A stretch of 41,438 nt of DNA from Pseudomonas sp. GM80 (GCF_000282515.1 NZ_AKJD01000073.1:1-41438), one strand, 5' to 3'; shown: positions 9,854 to 18,652, counted from the first letter of the stretch. The notes: generated by a model not told the origin, from the letters alone. A program made the numbers and translations.

Positions 9854-11320
9854 ATGAAATTCAAGGATCTTCGGGATTTCGTGCAGCAGCTTGAGCAGCG
9901 CGGAGAGTTGAAACGCATCCAGATTCCCGTCTCGCCGGTGCTGGAGATGACTGAGGTGTGTGACCGCACGCTGCGGGCCAAGGGCCCGGCGCTGCTGTTC
10001 GAAAAGCCCACCGGCTACGACATTCCGGTGCTCGGCAACCTGTTCGGCACGCCCGAGCGGGTGGCCATGGGCATGGGCGCCGAGTCGGTCAGCGAGCTGC
10101 GTGAAATCGGCAAGCTGCTGGCCTTCCTCAAGGAGCCGGAGCCGCCGAAGGGCTTGAAAGACGCGTGGTCGAAGCTGCCGATCTTCCGCAAGATCATCTC
10201 GATGGCGCCAAAAGTCGTCAAAGACGCGGTGTGCCAGGAAGTGGTCATCGAAGGCGACGATGTCGACCTGGCGATGCTGCCCGTGCAGACCTGCTGGCCG
10301 GGCGATGTCGGCCCGCTGATCACCTGGGGCCTGACCGTCACCAAAGGCCCGAACAAGGAACGCCAGAACCTCGGTATCTATCGTCAGCAAGTGATCGGCC
10401 GCAACAAGGTGATCATGCGCTGGCTCAGCCACCGTGGCGGTGCGCTCGACTTCCGCGAGTGGTGCGAGAAGCATCCGGGCCAGCCGTTCCCGGTGTCCGT
10501 GGCCCTCGGCGCCGATCCGGCAACTATCCTCGGCGCCGTGACACCAGTGCCGGACAGCCTCTCCGAATACGCTTTCGCCGGTCTGCTGCGCGGTAACCGC
10601 ACCGAACTGGTCAAGTGCCGTGGCAACGACCTGCAAGTGCCGGCCACCGCCGAGATCATCCTCGAAGGCGTGATCCATCCGGGCGAAATGGCCGACGAAG
10701 GCCCGTACGGCGACCACACCGGTTACTACAACGAAGTCGACAGCTTCCCGGTGTTCACCGTCGAGCGCATCACCCACCGGATCAAACCGATCTACCACAG
10801 TACCTACACCGGCCGTCCGCCAGATGAACCGGCGATCCTCGGTGTGGCGCTGAACGAAGTGTTCGTGCCGATTCTGCAGAAGCAGTTTCCGGAGATCACC
10901 GACTTCTACCTGCCGCCGGAAGGCTGCTCGTACCGCATGGCCATCGTGACCATGAAGAAGTCGTACCCGGGGCACGCCAAGCGCGTGATGCTCGGTGTCT
11001 GGTCGTTTTTGCGACAGTTCATGTACACCAAATTCGTTATCGTCACTGACGACGATATCAATGCCCGGGACTGGAATGATGTGATCTGGGCGATCACCAC
11101 GCGCATGGACCCCAAGCGCGATACGGTGATGATCGATAACACGCCGATCGACTATCTCGATTTCGCCTCGCCGATCTCTGGCCTGGGTTCGAAGATGGGC
11201 CTCGATGCCACCCACAAGTGGCCGGGCGAAACCACTCGCGAGTGGGGCCGTGTGATTGTCAAGGACGACGCCGTTACCCAACGGATCGATGCCATCTGGA
11301 ATCAATTAGGAATAGATTGA
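9854..11320 (+). CDS. ubiD: 4-hydroxy-3-polyprenylbenzoate decarboxylase UbiD
   Basis: A 488-residue prenylated-FMN-dependent decarboxylase acting in ubiquinone synthesis, using the cofactor made by UbiX (not in this window). Family features: N-terminal [14 protein letters not shown], the central [35 protein letters not shown] with the acidic residues of the active site, and the C-terminal [13 protein letters not shown]. Length is close to the Escherichia coli enzyme. The ATG at 9854 follows a GAGGGTG site and is favoured over an alternative six codons upstream. Its stop overlaps the start of the following reductase gene by one base (TGATG), a sign of translational coupling. Confidence 0.95.
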   Translation: MKFKDLRDFVQQLEQRGELKRIQIPVSPVLEMTEVCDRTLRAKGPALLFEKPTGYDIPVLGNLFGTPERVAMGMGAESVSELREIGKLLAFLKEPEPPKGLKDAWSKLPIFRKIISMAPKVVKDAVCQEVVIEGDDVDLAMLPVQTCWPGDVGPLITWGLTVTKGPNKERQNLGIYRQQVIGRNKVIMRWLSHRGGALDFREWCEKHPGQPFPVSVALGADPATILGAVTPVPDSLSEYAFAGLLRGNRTELVKCRGNDLQVPATAEIILEGVIHPGEMADEGPYGDHTGYYNEVDSFPVFTVERITHRIKPIYHSTYTGRPPDEPAILGVALNEVFVPILQKQFPEITDFYLPPEGCSYRMAIVTMKKSYPGHAKRVMLGVWSFLRQFMYTKFVIVTDDDINARDWNDVIWAITTRMDPKRDTVMIDNTPIDYLDFASPISGLGSKMGLDATHKWPGETTREWGRVIVKDDAVTQRIDAIWNQLGID

Positions 11321-12288
11321 TGCGTGTAACCCTGCAGCCCTCCGGAGCGGTGCTTGAGATACGGCCCGGTGAGCGAATTCTCGATGGTGCGCGGCGCCTG
11401 GGCTACGAATGCCCGCAAAGCTGCCGCAACGGCAATTGTCACGTGTGTGCGGCGCTGCTGGTGGAAGGGCGCGTCGCCCAGGATGGCAAGGTGCACGATC
11501 ATCGCGAGTTCTACACTTGCATAGCCGAGCCGCTGGAAGACTGCATTCTGCTGTGGGATGGCGTGCTTGCATTGGGAGAACTGCCGGTGCGTAGCCTGTC
11601 GTGTCAGGTCATCGAATGCCGGGACGTCGGCGGCGACACCTGGCGCGTGCGTCTGCGTGCGCCGGCAGGCAAACCGCCGCGTTATCACGCCGGGCAGTAC
11701 CTGATGATCGAGCGCGAGAACGGCGAGAAATCGGCGTTCTCCATGGCCTCGGCGCCGCATGGCGGGCGTGATCTGGAAATCCATGTGCTGGCGCGCGAAG
11801 CCAGTGCACTGAGCCTGATCGAACAGCTGCAACGCAACCCGATGGTGCGCGTCCAGCTGCCGTTCGGCGACACACATCTGGCCGAGCTGCCCGACGGGCC
11901 GCTGGTGCTGGTCGCTGCTGGCACCGGCATGGGCCAGATTCACGCGCTGATCGAGCACTGCCGCGCCAACGGCTTCAAACACCCGGTACATCTGTACTGG
12001 GGCGTGCGTCGTCCAGAAGATTTCTATGAAATCGAACATTGGGACGAATGGCTGAAGTTACCCAACCTGTTCCTGCACAAAGTCGTCAGCGATCAATGCG
12101 GTTGGGAAGGGCGCTGCGGCATGCTGCACGAAGCAGTCTGCGAAGACTTTCCCGATCTGAAACCGCTGCACGTCTACGCCAGCGGCTCACCGGCCATGGT
12201 CTACGGCACCCTCGACGCCTTGGTCGAAGCCGGGATGGACGCCCATCAAATGCGTGCCGACGTGTTTGCCTACGCGCCGCGCTCTTGA
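11320..12288 (+). CDS. Ferredoxin-type NAD(P)H-dependent flavin reductase (CDP-6-deoxy-3,4-glucoseen reductase-like)
   Basis: A 322-residue soluble three-domain electron-transfer protein. Residues 1-90 are a plant-type [2Fe-2S] domain with ligands C35, C40, C43 and C67. Residues about 100-200 are the FAD-binding barrel (HAGQYLMIE and SAFSMASAP). Residues about 205-322 are the NAD(P)-binding part (LVAAGTGMGQIHALIEH and a late YASGSPAMV). It resembles AscD/RfbI and phenol-hydroxylase reductases. The start is fixed by the one-base overlap with the ubiD stop. No sugar-nucleotide genes are nearby, so the usual CDP-sugar name is probably misleading; coupling to ubiD suggests it supplies electrons or reduced flavin linked to prenyl-FMN or ubiquinone chemistry, which is inference. 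Confidence 0.85.
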   Translation: MRVTLQPSGAVLEIRPGERILDGARRLGYECPQSCRNGNCHVCAALLVEGRVAQDGKVHDHREFYTCIAEPLEDCILLWDGVLALGELPVRSLSCQVIECRDVGGDTWRVRLRAPAGKPPRYHAGQYLMIERENGEKSAFSMASAPHGGRDLEIHVLAREASALSLIEQLQRNPMVRVQLPFGDTHLAELPDGPLVLVAAGTGMGQIHALIEHCRANGFKHPVHLYWGVRRPEDFYEIEHWDEWLKLPNLFLHKVVSDQCGWEGRCGMLHEAVCEDFPDLKPLHVYASGSPAMVYGTLDALVEAGMDAHQMRADVFAYAPRS

Positions 12289-12327
12289 GCCGCGCTCCTA
12301 AGCCGCGCTCTTGAGCCACATTCCTGA
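12276..12327 (+). repeat. Four-copy 13-bp tandem repeat over a stop codon
   Basis: Units gccgcgctcttga (12276-12288), gccgcgctcctaa (12289-12301), gccgcgctcttga (12302-12314) and a decayed gccacattcctga (12315-12327). The first unit contains the last codons and TGA stop of the reductase gene, so the stop region has been serially duplicated. Confidence 0.85.
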
Positions 12328-12354
12328 GTCGTTATAACTCTCTATATAGCCGAT

Positions 12355-12382
12355 CGGTATTTATCTAATTGCATAAATACCG
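12355..12382. promoter_or_regulatory. AT-rich inverted repeat upstream of chaC
   Basis: Perfect 10-bp arms cggtatttat (12355-12364) and ataaataccg (12373-12382) around an 8-base centre. It lies in an unusually AT-rich stretch (about 12330-12500) of the 235-base gap before chaC, which also holds a perfect 12-bp palindrome gtgccatggcac at 12420-12431. It could be an operator or an AT-rich hairpin; no regulator is identified. Confidence 0.55.
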
Positions 12383-12523
12383 CTAGGTTATATATCAATC
12401 AGGCAATCAATTAAGAACTGTGCCATGGCACTCAAATTGCCTTAAAACATATGTGCCTTATTGTTACAGCGGTGCGTTCTATTAAGTAATTCTTTACCCG
12501 CGGGGAGCTGAACGCTATTCGCC

Positions 12524-13192
12524 ATGAGCGCCATTGAAAACGCTTTTCTGAATCTGAATTACCCTCCGCGGCTCGATCTTGGGCCGCAGCTGACGCACGA
12601 ACAACTTCTCGCTTCCATGCAATCGACCATGGCGCGCCACAAGGGCGGGCCGGTATGGCTGTTCGCCTACGGTTCGCTGATCTGGCGGCCGGAATGTTCG
12701 GCGGTGGAAAGGGTGCGCGGACGCGTGCATGGCTACCATCGCGGCTTGTACCTGTGGTCGCACGAGCACCGCGGTACGCCGGAAATGCCCGGTCTGGTGT
12801 TTGGTCTGGATCGTGGCGGTTCGTGCAGCGGCTTCGCCTATCGCTTGCCGGAAGACAATCTCGATGCGGCGCTGTATGCGCTATGGAAACGCGAGATGCC
12901 GGTGCCATCCTATCGGCCACACTGGCTCAACTGCCGTCTTGCCGACGGTAGCCAGGTGCAGGCCTTGGGATTTGTATTGGAGCGACACCTGCCCAGCTAT
13001 GCCGGCAACTTGCCGGATCACGTGCTGAGTCAGGTGTTCGAAAGCGCCAGCGGGCGTTACGGTACCACTCGCGATTATGTCGAGCAGACCGCACACGCCC
13101 TGCGCAGCCACGCCATGCCAGACCGCAATCTGGAGGCGCGGCTCAAGCGCTGTCAGTCACAGGCCGATCAAGCGACCGCTTCACGGCTCTGA
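12524..13192 (+). CDS. chaC: ChaC-type gamma-glutamylcyclotransferase
   Basis: A 222-residue cytosolic enzyme predicted to cleave the gamma-glutamyl group of glutathione, giving 5-oxoproline and Cys-Gly. The fold signature [14 protein letters not shown] (about residues 44-57, YGSL at 49-52) starts the domain after a 40-residue N-terminal extension common in bacterial ChaC. Later [14 protein letters not shown] and a C-terminal NYxGxxx-like stretch fit the family. The only nearby ribosome-like site (CGGGGAG) is about 16 bases from the ATG, longer than normal, so the start is slightly uncertain. Its last 25 bases overlap the 3' end of the convergent glpT. Confidence 0.88.
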   Translation: MSAIENAFLNLNYPPRLDLGPQLTHEQLLASMQSTMARHKGGPVWLFAYGSLIWRPECSAVERVRGRVHGYHRGLYLWSHEHRGTPEMPGLVFGLDRGGSCSGFAYRLPEDNLDAALYALWKREMPVPSYRPHWLNCRLADGSQVQALGFVLERHLPSYAGNLPDHVLSQVFESASGRYGTTRDYVEQTAHALRSHAMPDRNLEARLKRCQSQADQATASRL

Positions 13193-14517
13193 CTGGCGAC
13201 TTGTTTGTGCCACAACGTCGGGGCCAGAAAGGCCATCGACAGCAGGCAAGCGCCTACCAACAGGACAAAACCACCGTCCCAGCCGAAATGGTCAACGGTG
13301 TAGCCCATCGCTGCACTCGCCGCGACTGAACCACCCAGATAACCGAACAGACCGGTGAAGCCCGCAGCGGTGCCAGCGGCTTTCTTCGGTGCCAGCTCCA
13401 GCGCCTGTAGACCGATCAGCATCACCGGGCCGTAGATCAGGAATCCGATCGAGAACAGCGCGATCATGTCGACGGTCGGGTTGCCGGCCGGGTTCAGCCA
13501 GTAAACCAGCGTCGCGACAGTCACCAGTGCCATGAACACCATGCCGGTAAGGCCACGGTTGCCCCGGAAGATCTTGTCCGACATCCAGCCGCACAGCAGC
13601 GTGCCCGGAATACCCGCCCACTCGTAGAAGAAGTACGCCCACGAGGTTTTATCGACGGTGAAGCCTTTGGCTTCCTTCAGGTACGTCGGCGCCCAGTCCA
13701 GCACGCCGTAGCGCAGCAGGTAGACGAAGACGTTGGCCATGGCGATGTACCAGAGCATTTTGTTGCGCAGCACGTATTTGACGAAGATCTCTTTCGCACT
13801 GAATTCGTCTTCGTGGCTGGCATCGTAGCCTTCCGGGTAATCGTTCTTGTATTTCTCGATCGGCGGCAGGCCGACCGATTGCGGGGTGTCGCGCATGGTG
13901 ATGAAGGCGAACACCGCCACGCCCAGCGCTACCGCTGCCGGTACGTAGAACGCCGCGTGCCAGTCGTTGAACAGGCCCATGCCGAGCAGGAACAGCGGGC
14001 CGATCAGGCCGCCGCCGACGTTATGCGCCACGTTCCACACGGAAACCACGCCGCCGCGTTCTTTCTGCGACCACCAGTGCACCATCGTCCGGCCACTCGG
14101 CGGCCAGCCCATGCCCTGAGCCCAGCCGTTGATGAATAGCAGTATGAACATCATGGTCACGCTGGACGTTGCCCAAGGCGCGAAACCGAAAATGAACATC
14201 ACCCCGGCCGACACCAGCAGGCCGAATGGCAGGAAGTAACGAGGGTTTGAGCGGTCGGACACCAGACCCATGAGGAACTTCGACAAACCATAAGCGATGG
14301 CAATCGCCGACATCGCCAGACCCAGATCGCCGCGGCTGTAGCCTTCGTCGATCAAGTACGGCATGGCCAGCGAGAAGTTTTTGCGCAGCAGGTAGTAACC
14401 CGCGTAACCAAAGAAGATACCGGCGAAGATCTGCCAGCGCAGGCGTCGGTACGTGCTGTCTATTTTTTCTTCAGGCAATGGAGCCTGATGTACGGCAGGT
14501 CGAAAGAAAGCAAACAT
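13168..14517 (-). CDS. glpT: Glycerol-3-phosphate:phosphate antiporter GlpT
   Basis: A 449-residue inner-membrane transporter of the major facilitator superfamily, organophosphate:phosphate antiporter group, with twelve hydrophobic spans. Hallmarks: [19 protein letters not shown] in the first span (including the substrate-contacting arginine), [14 protein letters not shown], the loop [19 protein letters not shown], and [11 protein letters not shown]. Length matches Escherichia coli GlpT. A TTGGAG site lies 8 bases before the ATG at 14517. GlpT is also the usual entry route for fosfomycin in pseudomonads. The gene stands alone, divergent from the phosphatase gene, with no glpR, glpF or glpK here. 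Confidence 0.95.
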   Translation of the reverse strand: MFAFFRPAVHQAPLPEEKIDSTYRRLRWQIFAGIFFGYAGYYLLRKNFSLAMPYLIDEGYSRGDLGLAMSAIAIAYGLSKFLMGLVSDRSNPRYFLPFGLLVSAGVMFIFGFAPWATSSVTMMFILLFINGWAQGMGWPPSGRTMVHWWSQKERGGVVSVWNVAHNVGGGLIGPLFLLGMGLFNDWHAAFYVPAAVALGVAVFAFITMRDTPQSVGLPPIEKYKNDYPEGYDASHEDEFSAKEIFVKYVLRNKMLWYIAMANVFVYLLRYGVLDWAPTYLKEAKGFTVDKTSWAYFFYEWAGIPGTLLCGWMSDKIFRGNRGLTGMVFMALVTVATLVYWLNPAGNPTVDMIALFSIGFLIYGPVMLIGLQALELAPKKAAGTAAGFTGLFGYLGGSVAASAAMGYTVDHFGWDGGFVLLVGACLLSMAFLAPTLWHKQVASQSREAVA

Positions 14518-14739
14518 TCAAGAGCTCCAAGTTTCTTGTTTTGACTGCGGATGCGAATGTTACAGTTTCGTTACCGAAAATAGCACCGGTTCGCATCGAC
14601 CAAATAGCGGAAAATGTTGGAAGTCGCGTGTTCTTTTACGAACCTGTCGCTCAGCTGTAAGAACGGGGCGTTTTTGTCGCCGTCAGGGGGTTGTGTCATA
14701 GACTCGCGCTCAGTGAATGACTGATTGCAGAGATGAACC

Positions 14740-15369
14740 ATGGCTCCGAATGTGCGCAGGTTATTGCCGAGGTTGCTGATGGTGGCCGTCGTCACCGTTT
14801 CGGTGCTGGTGCTGAGTTTCGCCCACGGAGCTGGCGCATCGGGGCTGCGCAACACCACCGTACTGATCGTCCGCCATGCGGAAAAACCGGACGTGGGCCG
14901 AGAGCTCAACGCCCAAGGCCAGCAACGCGCCGCCGCCTACGCCGACTATTTCACCCCACTGAAACTGGGTGACGAAACACTCACCCCGCAACGCCTGATC
15001 GCCACCGCCGACAGCCCGCAAAGCATCCGCCCACGGCAAACGCTGATTCCACTGTCCCAGCGCCTGCAACTGCCGATCGAACAGCCCTTCGCCAACAACG
15101 ACGTCGACAAACTGGTCAGTCTGCTGCGCAAGGATAATCAGGCGAAAACCGTGCTGATCGCCTGGCACCACGGCCACATCAACAAACTCATCGCCGCATT
15201 CGGCGGCAACGGCCCGGCATTGATCGGCCAGCCGAAATGGCCGGTGGATGTTTTTGACTGGCTGATTGTTTTGCGCTTCGACGACAAGGGGCAGTTGGTT
15301 GAATCGCGAAGCGAGAAGGTTCAGGAGCATCTGATGCCGGATGCTGCTGCGGGCGCCAGTGGTGGCTAA
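14740..15369 (+). CDS. Exported or anchored histidine phosphatase family protein
   Basis: A 209-residue protein of the histidine phosphatase superfamily. A hydrophobic segment at residues about 12-30 after an arginine-rich start suggests a signal peptide or single membrane anchor with the enzyme outside the cytoplasm. The catalytic RHAEKP lies at 45-50 (nucleophile H46), and the second histidine motif WHHGHI at 142-147. The rest is close to the length of compact phosphatases of this clan, but the substrate cannot be predicted. It is divergent from glpT across a 222-base gap in which I see no clear regulatory site. Confidence 0.82.
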   Translation: MAPNVRRLLPRLLMVAVVTVSVLVLSFAHGAGASGLRNTTVLIVRHAEKPDVGRELNAQGQQRAAAYADYFTPLKLGDETLTPQRLIATADSPQSIRPRQTLIPLSQRLQLPIEQPFANNDVDKLVSLLRKDNQAKTVLIAWHHGHINKLIAAFGGNGPALIGQPKWPVDVFDWLIVLRFDDKGQLVESRSEKVQEHLMPDAAAGASGG

Positions 15370-15548
15370 GCGTCCGTCAGAAAAGTTACCTGAAACCCTT
15401 CGCGCAGTGTTTGCGCCCGTTTTACCATCACGGTTTAGGAAATGTCCTGCAGCCAAAGGCGAAGCTGCGCCATTCAGGTAAAAACCATTGTTCCGTAACC
15501 TTTGAGCGGTTGCCGGATTCGGCATTTGAGTCTGAAGGGGGGTGGATC

Positions 15549-16163
15549 TTGCGGTGGTTTTTTGCTTTGTCTTTACTGGCGTTTGTGGGTGTCGCAGGAG
15601 CAGCAGATCTGCTCTTGATCCCCGAAAATAATCCAGATCCGGTTTATCCTCGAGCGCTTGCCAAGGCGGGAGTCATGGGAGATGTTCGGGTCCGTTTCAC
15701 CGCCAACGCAAATGGCTCTGTAAGTAAAATCAGTATTTTGGAAAGCAAACATCCTGATTTTTCCGAGGCGGCCACTGACGCCCTGCAGCAATGGCGATTC
15801 AGGCCGTGGACGGTAGAAGCAAGTCAGCCTGCAGAGCTGGAAGTCACTCTCCCCATGGTTTTTCGACTCGATCTTGATTCACCTATTCACGCGAACCAAT
15901 GGCTACGTAAAGTGCGATGTATTGATCTCCACCAATATGCCATTCGTGGTCCGGCCTCTTCCTGGGTGGACTTGCCGGTTTTTCATTACACACGGGCCTA
16001 TTTATCAAGTGTGGTTTATACCGCCCAGCTTTCGGACGAACGCCGACTGAGCCTGATTGCCAAACTGAATGAGCGTGTCCCCGACATTATCAATCGCTGC
16101 GGACATAGCCCGAATAGTCGGTATATGAGTCTGTTGCCCGAGGAGATTCGCCAACTGCTTTAG
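15549..16163 (+). CDS. Short TonB C-terminal-domain protein
   Basis: A 204-residue protein starting with a Sec-type signal or short anchor (RWFFALSLLAFVGVAGAA) followed at once by a TonB C-terminal domain: DPVYPRALAKAGVMGDVRVR, ANGSVSKISILES and ATDALQQWRFRPW (about residues 32-110). A further 100 residues without recognisable motif follow. Start: TTG at 15549, preceded by GAAGGGGGG and placed exactly at the signal peptide; a longer ATG version from 15411 would bury the signal peptide behind 46 unlikely residues. Unlike true TonB there is no proline-rich linker. Its role is unknown; family members are often called energy transducer TonB. Confidence 0.75.
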   Translation: MRWFFALSLLAFVGVAGAADLLLIPENNPDPVYPRALAKAGVMGDVRVRFTANANGSVSKISILESKHPDFSEAATDALQQWRFRPWTVEASQPAELEVTLPMVFRLDLDSPIHANQWLRKVRCIDLHQYAIRGPASSWVDLPVFHYTRAYLSSVVYTAQLSDERRLSLIAKLNERVPDIINRCGHSPNSRYMSLLPEEIRQLL

Positions 16164-16170
16164 TAAAAAA

Positions 16171-16207
16171 GCCAGACAGAGTAGCTGTGGGTGCGGCACT
16201 GTCTGGC
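16171..16207 (-). terminator. Terminator of the bacteriocin-immunity operon
   Basis: Arms gccagacag (16171-16179) and ctgtctggc (16199-16207) with a 19-base loop. On the minus strand the stem is followed by a run of six T, just after the immunity gene; it also sits after the TonB-domain gene on the plus strand. Confidence 0.82.
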
Positions 16208-16214
16208 TTATGAC

Positions 16215-16490
16215 TTATTCAGCTTTGAAGCCGGGCTTGCCGTTTGCTTTACGCCATTCTTTGATTTCTTCCAGTGCGCCCCTTGGACTATCTTCTCGGC
16301 CATTTATTGGGCGAGTTAGAACCATGCGCTGACGAGGGTGTTCAGTTATTTTCTCAAAGTGTCGCATACGCTCAGATGAGTAAACGCTATACGCATCACC
16401 TGACAGCCCGGTCGTGTTTTTATAAAAGCCTTCTAAGAAGGCTAGAAATTCGGCTTCCGTATAATCTTCCAGCTTGTCTTTAAGGATCAT
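16215..16490 (-). CDS. Bacteriocin immunity protein (colicin E/pyocin DNase type)
   Basis: A 91-residue acidic helical protein of the Im2/Im7/Im8/Im9 and pyocin immunity family, which binds and blocks the DNase of the toxin encoded upstream. Conserved parts: LEDYTEAEFLAFLEGFY (helix I), HFEKITEHP, EDSPRGALEEIKEWRKANG and GKPGFK. The helix III hot spot is abnormal: by recalled alignment with Im9, D51, Y54 and Y55 correspond to M56, T59 and R60 here, within HPRQRMVLTRP. The start ATG overlaps the toxin stop (ATGA, 4 bases), giving coupled translation. Reading of the divergent segment was checked codon by codon on the minus strand. Confidence 0.93.
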   Translation of the reverse strand: MILKDKLEDYTEAEFLAFLEGFYKNTTGLSGDAYSVYSSERMRHFEKITEHPRQRMVLTRPINGREDSPRGALEEIKEWRKANGKPGFKAE

Positions 16491-18598
16491 TGTTGTATAC
16501 CACTTTTGTGCAGTTCTATATGTGCTTTTGGGGTCAGGACAGTCAAGTTGTCCACATCATACACCGCGCCTTCGTCAGCAATTTTTTGCTTATGATGTAT
16601 CTCATATTTTTCTCTGCCACCGACATTGTCATTTAGATCGGTAAAAGGTGCTGCGCCACTTCGCATCTCTTCAAGATCAACGTTACCAAACTGCTGGCTC
16701 AGCGAGCTATCCGATGCAATCGCCCTCCAAAATTTTTCCCTGAATCTGTCAAAATTCCTGAAATCCTGACCACGTAATTTATCCGCAATCTGTGCGGGGA
16801 CAGGGGAGCCACTTGATAGTGTCGCGCCACCCAACCAATTTTCGCCGACCTCTTGCCCCCTGCCTGTAGCCGTGCCTGGTTCATAGCGCGGGCCGCTGCG
16901 AGTGGCCATCATGTAGATGGATTCGATCCCCGACGCGATGGGAAACGTCAGGATGTAGTCATACGGGTCGGCTATTTCACAGGCAGGGAGCTCGTCCAGC
17001 CGACCTTCAATTTGCGTAACGCGGGCTCCCGGAAAAATTCTGGTTCCAGGATCGGTTGCGGGTAATTCGGTTGTGGCGGGGATGTCGTCTCCGGGAGGCG
17101 CTTTGGGTGTCCAGGTCAGCGTTATCGGGAATGAGTCTTCGGTCGTGAAGGTGTAAAGATTGTCTGCGCGATTAAACTTCGCTTGTCTGACTCTGATCGA
17201 TTGACTTGGCTCGGATGAGCGTAAAAAGAATCGTATGTGCTCTCCCTGAACCGATGACACGACGCGGAAAGGGAGCCAGTTCGCATCAACCGGGCCAGGA
17301 ACTGTTACACCTTCATTGTTTTGGACTAGTAGCGAGACGGGGATAGTCAGAAGCAAAGGATTGCGCTGCAGTTCGCCGTTTCCCAGTGTCGGCGTATAAA
17401 ACACCGAGGCAAGAAACGTAATGACGGGCCCACCGGACAACGCCCCGCGTAGGGCTCCGAGAGTATCGACAGCCTTACCTAACGAAAATGGCGAACCTTC
17501 AAACCCCGCGATCATTCCGTCAGAGCTGATCACCAAGGGGCGGACGGATGCAATCGCCCCAGTGATCGTGGGCATCTCTGTCTTTGCATCGGCCTTGATC
17601 TGGCGTGTTAGCCCGCTGATTTCTTTTTGTATGTCCTTAATCGCTCTCCAGCGTCTTTTCCGTCTTTGAAAGTTGTAGAAGTCTTTGAATGCGCGCTCGG
17701 CTTTTGATGCTTCGACATGTGCCGCGTACAGCTTTTGATGGTTGTCCTTTATCCACCGAATTTTTTCGCTTAAGTTTTCTGGCTGATGTGCCCTTAGCTG
17801 GCTAAGTAAAGCATCGAACCGGTCCGCAACTTCAGACGCGGCCCTGTGTGCTCTCTGCTCTTTAAAAAGCTTCTCCGCTTCACGATGCCTGGTTTGCTCC
17901 TGTGCTGCTTGTTCGGCAGCCGCACGCGCCGCCTCCGCACGCGCTGCTTGTTCAGCCGCCGATCGTGCCGTTGCGGCCTGTTGAACTGCCGCTTGCTGCG
18001 CCGCATGTTGTCGAGCCTGCACAGCGGCGTAAGAGGCATCAAGCTGTAGAGAGCGGTGGGTAAGAATGCGAATAGACTCGGCATACAGTCTGACCGAATA
18101 GCCGGCGGTGTATGATTTTTTCCACTGCCTGTGGACTTCGCCAGGGGCCTTCTCGTTTCCAATTAAGTGCGTGTTGAATGTGTTTATATATTCTTGGGTC
18201 GATTTATTGTGGGGATCACTGCCATAGAAGTTGTTGGCTTGAACGAGGTTGCGTTGCAGGCTCTCGTTTTTCAGTTGAATCATCCGGGTTAGAGTGTTCT
18301 TCTCACGCTCAATAGTGGGAAGGTCAGACGGCGGGTCGGCTTCAGTACTCGTCACTCCGTTATTGATAAGTTCGGAGTTTGTCGTGGCTGGAGTTTCAAG
18401 AAGTTTTTGATGATATTCGCTATCTAACGTGGTTCGGACCTTAAGTGTTTGCTGTGCGGTTGCAGCGTTTAATCTATATCCCGGCCTCGCGCCACCATAG
18501 CCGCCGCCTTCCATGCCGTTAAAGTTTTGCTCTCTGTCAGAAATGACAATGGGGGTGTGGATCGTTAGTTTTCCAGGTGTCCAGTCTTGGTTGCTCAT
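16487..18598 (-). CDS. S-type pyocin-like bacteriocin with HNH DNase domain
   Basis: A 703-residue protein antibiotic that kills related strains by entering through an outer-membrane receptor and cutting DNA. Domain order: N-terminus DWTPGKLTIH, resembling the pyocin S2 start and its TonB-box region; receptor-type region to about 185; alanine-rich coiled coil 187-262; basic patch QRRKRRWR 311-318; pyocin-S translocation domain about 400-575 (ITLTWTPKAPPGDD, FPIASGIESIYMM); DNase 577-703 opening with ATGRGQ. The HNH site has H668, H669, N684, H693 and H697 with colicin E9 spacing, plus R662 and E666. AAGGAG precedes the ATG. No lysis gene is adjacent. The DNA is more AT-rich by eye than flanking genes, suggesting transfer. 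Confidence 0.93.
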   Translation of the reverse strand: MSNQDWTPGKLTIHTPIVISDREQNFNGMEGGGYGGARPGYRLNAATAQQTLKVRTTLDSEYHQKLLETPATTNSELINNGVTSTEADPPSDLPTIEREKNTLTRMIQLKNESLQRNLVQANNFYGSDPHNKSTQEYINTFNTHLIGNEKAPGEVHRQWKKSYTAGYSVRLYAESIRILTHRSLQLDASYAAVQARQHAAQQAAVQQAATARSAAEQAARAEAARAAAEQAAQEQTRHREAEKLFKEQRAHRAASEVADRFDALLSQLRAHQPENLSEKIRWIKDNHQKLYAAHVEASKAERAFKDFYNFQRRKRRWRAIKDIQKEISGLTRQIKADAKTEMPTITGAIASVRPLVISSDGMIAGFEGSPFSLGKAVDTLGALRGALSGGPVITFLASVFYTPTLGNGELQRNPLLLTIPVSLLVQNNEGVTVPGPVDANWLPFRVVSSVQGEHIRFFLRSSEPSQSIRVRQAKFNRADNLYTFTTEDSFPITLTWTPKAPPGDDIPATTELPATDPGTRIFPGARVTQIEGRLDELPACEIADPYDYILTFPIASGIESIYMMATRSGPRYEPGTATGRGQEVGENWLGGATLSSGSPVPAQIADKLRGQDFRNFDRFREKFWRAIASDSSLSQQFGNVDLEEMRSGAAPFTDLNDNVGGREKYEIHHKQKIADEGAVYDVDNLTVLTPKAHIELHKSGIQQ

Positions 18599-18652
18599 AC
18601 AGTTACTCCTTGTCTGTATGGCAGGAAACTATCGTGATTTAATAAAGTGAGT

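Noticed and set aside
9851..11305. 484-codon open frame opposite ubiD
   Set aside because: Antisense shadow of a clear UbiD coding region.
12330..12500. Insertion-sequence remnant in the AT-rich stretch
   Set aside because: There are palindromes but no transposase fragment, no terminal inverted repeat pair and no target duplication.
15411..15548. Longer ATG start for the TonB-domain protein
   Set aside because: It would place 46 residues before an evident signal peptide; the TTG at 15549 has a strong ribosome site at the right spot.
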